A DNA stretch of 5,032 bases from Dehalococcoidia bacterium (GTDB taxonomy: Bacteria; Chloroflexota; Dehalococcoidia; Lucifugimonadales; SHYF01). Each line of letters opens with the position of its first letter. Within the stretch, counting starts at the first letter, position 1. The notes under the pieces are model-generated. The model was not told the origin of the DNA. It ran no database searches and saw only the letters and a program-made list of their open reading frames with translations. The stretch covers positions 1-5,032 of the forward strand of contig SHYF01000128.1 in the NCBI GenBank assembly GCA_009692985.1. Direction: 5' to 3'. A program made the translations under genes and the position numbers. Shown here in pieces: positions 5,003-5,032 of this stretch.

Positions 5003-5032
5003 TCACCACTCCTGGTAGTCGTTGAATGGAAA
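5003..5032 (-). CDS. C-terminal end of upstream gene, probably nuoC (partial)
   Basis: An open minus-strand frame enters from the right edge and encodes FPFNDYQEW followed by TGA (5005-5003). Only nine residues are visible, so identity rests on position and style. In operons with separate C and D genes, nuoC (30 kDa peripheral subunit, NuoD partner) directly precedes nuoD, and an aromatic, acidic, Trp-ending tail is plausible for it. No motif can be verified from this fragment. If this frame is not a gene, the repeat unit would instead lie at the 5' end of the nuoD transcript. Confidence 0.45.
   Translation of the reverse strand, partial: FPFNDYQEW

Larger units (their letters stand above)
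1..5032 (-). other. nuo (complex I) operon segment, C?-D-H-I-J-K-L
   Basis: Six recognisable complex I genes plus a short gene end all lie on the minus strand. Coding ends overlap at D/H (4 bases), H/I (11), I/J (4) and J/K (4), and K to L leaves 5 bases. Such packing is typical of one polycistronic message with translational coupling. The order passes straight from nuoD to nuoH without nuoE, nuoF or nuoG. I see no promoter or intrinsic terminator inside, so transcription presumably starts right of the window (a nuoA/B side is expected) and continues past base 1 into the rest of nuoL and probably nuoM and nuoN. Confidence 0.93.

Noticed and set aside
4350..5018. A 222-codon plus-strand frame spanning the nuoD start and the repeat unit.
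   Set aside because: Most is antisense to nuoD and the rest crosses the inverted repeat, with no domain or ribosome site support.
1..5032. A CRISPR array, tRNA, rRNA, defence system or other undescribed gene cassette.
   Set aside because: Apart from the nuoC?/nuoD gap the window is filled by conserved nuo genes, and I see no regularly spaced repeats or RNA gene folds.

Overview
The window lies entirely inside a respiratory complex I (proton-pumping quinone oxidoreductase, Nuo) operon transcribed on the minus strand, so it reads from right to left. In transcription order it holds the last codons of a gene that is probably nuoC (5032-5003), a 185-base gap carrying an inverted pair of short repeats, then nuoD (4817-3705), nuoH (3708-2581), nuoI (2591-2094), nuoJ (2097-1606), nuoK (1609-1301) and the first 431 codons of nuoL, which runs off the window at base 1. 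Every D-to-K junction overlaps by 4 to 11 bases, and K to L is 5 bases apart. The nuoC?/nuoD junction is the only open one.

The gene order D-H-I-J-K-L omits nuoE, nuoF and nuoG, the NADH-oxidising and large iron-sulfur subunits that lie between D and H in proteobacterial operons. This matches the 11-subunit type of complex I, or a genome that keeps E/F/G elsewhere. NuoD and NuoI supply the quinone-site and N6a/N6b iron-sulfur part, NuoH joins this to the membrane, NuoJ and NuoK carry the charged axis along the membrane arm, and NuoL is the distal antiporter-like pump. All are intact as far as visible, with the key charged and cysteine residues in place. Two local departures are noted: one Glu of the NuoH quinone-tunnel motif, and the Pro after the second NuoI cysteine motif.

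The organism is a bacterium of moderately high GC, probably Chloroflexota (perhaps a Dehalococcoidia or SAR202-like lineage). This is inferred from the EFG-less gene order, from the wording of NuoH and NuoI, and from the ATTCTGAGG...GAAGAATC repeat, a type I recall from such genomes. It is a family-level impression, not a search result.

I see no undescribed enzyme system. The most interesting part is the 149-base inverted-repeat unit (4847-4995) between nuoC? and nuoD. Its arms can pair over about 30 positions. Both substitutions between the arms become G-U wobbles in the RNA of the operon strand, but are A-C mismatches in the opposite strand.
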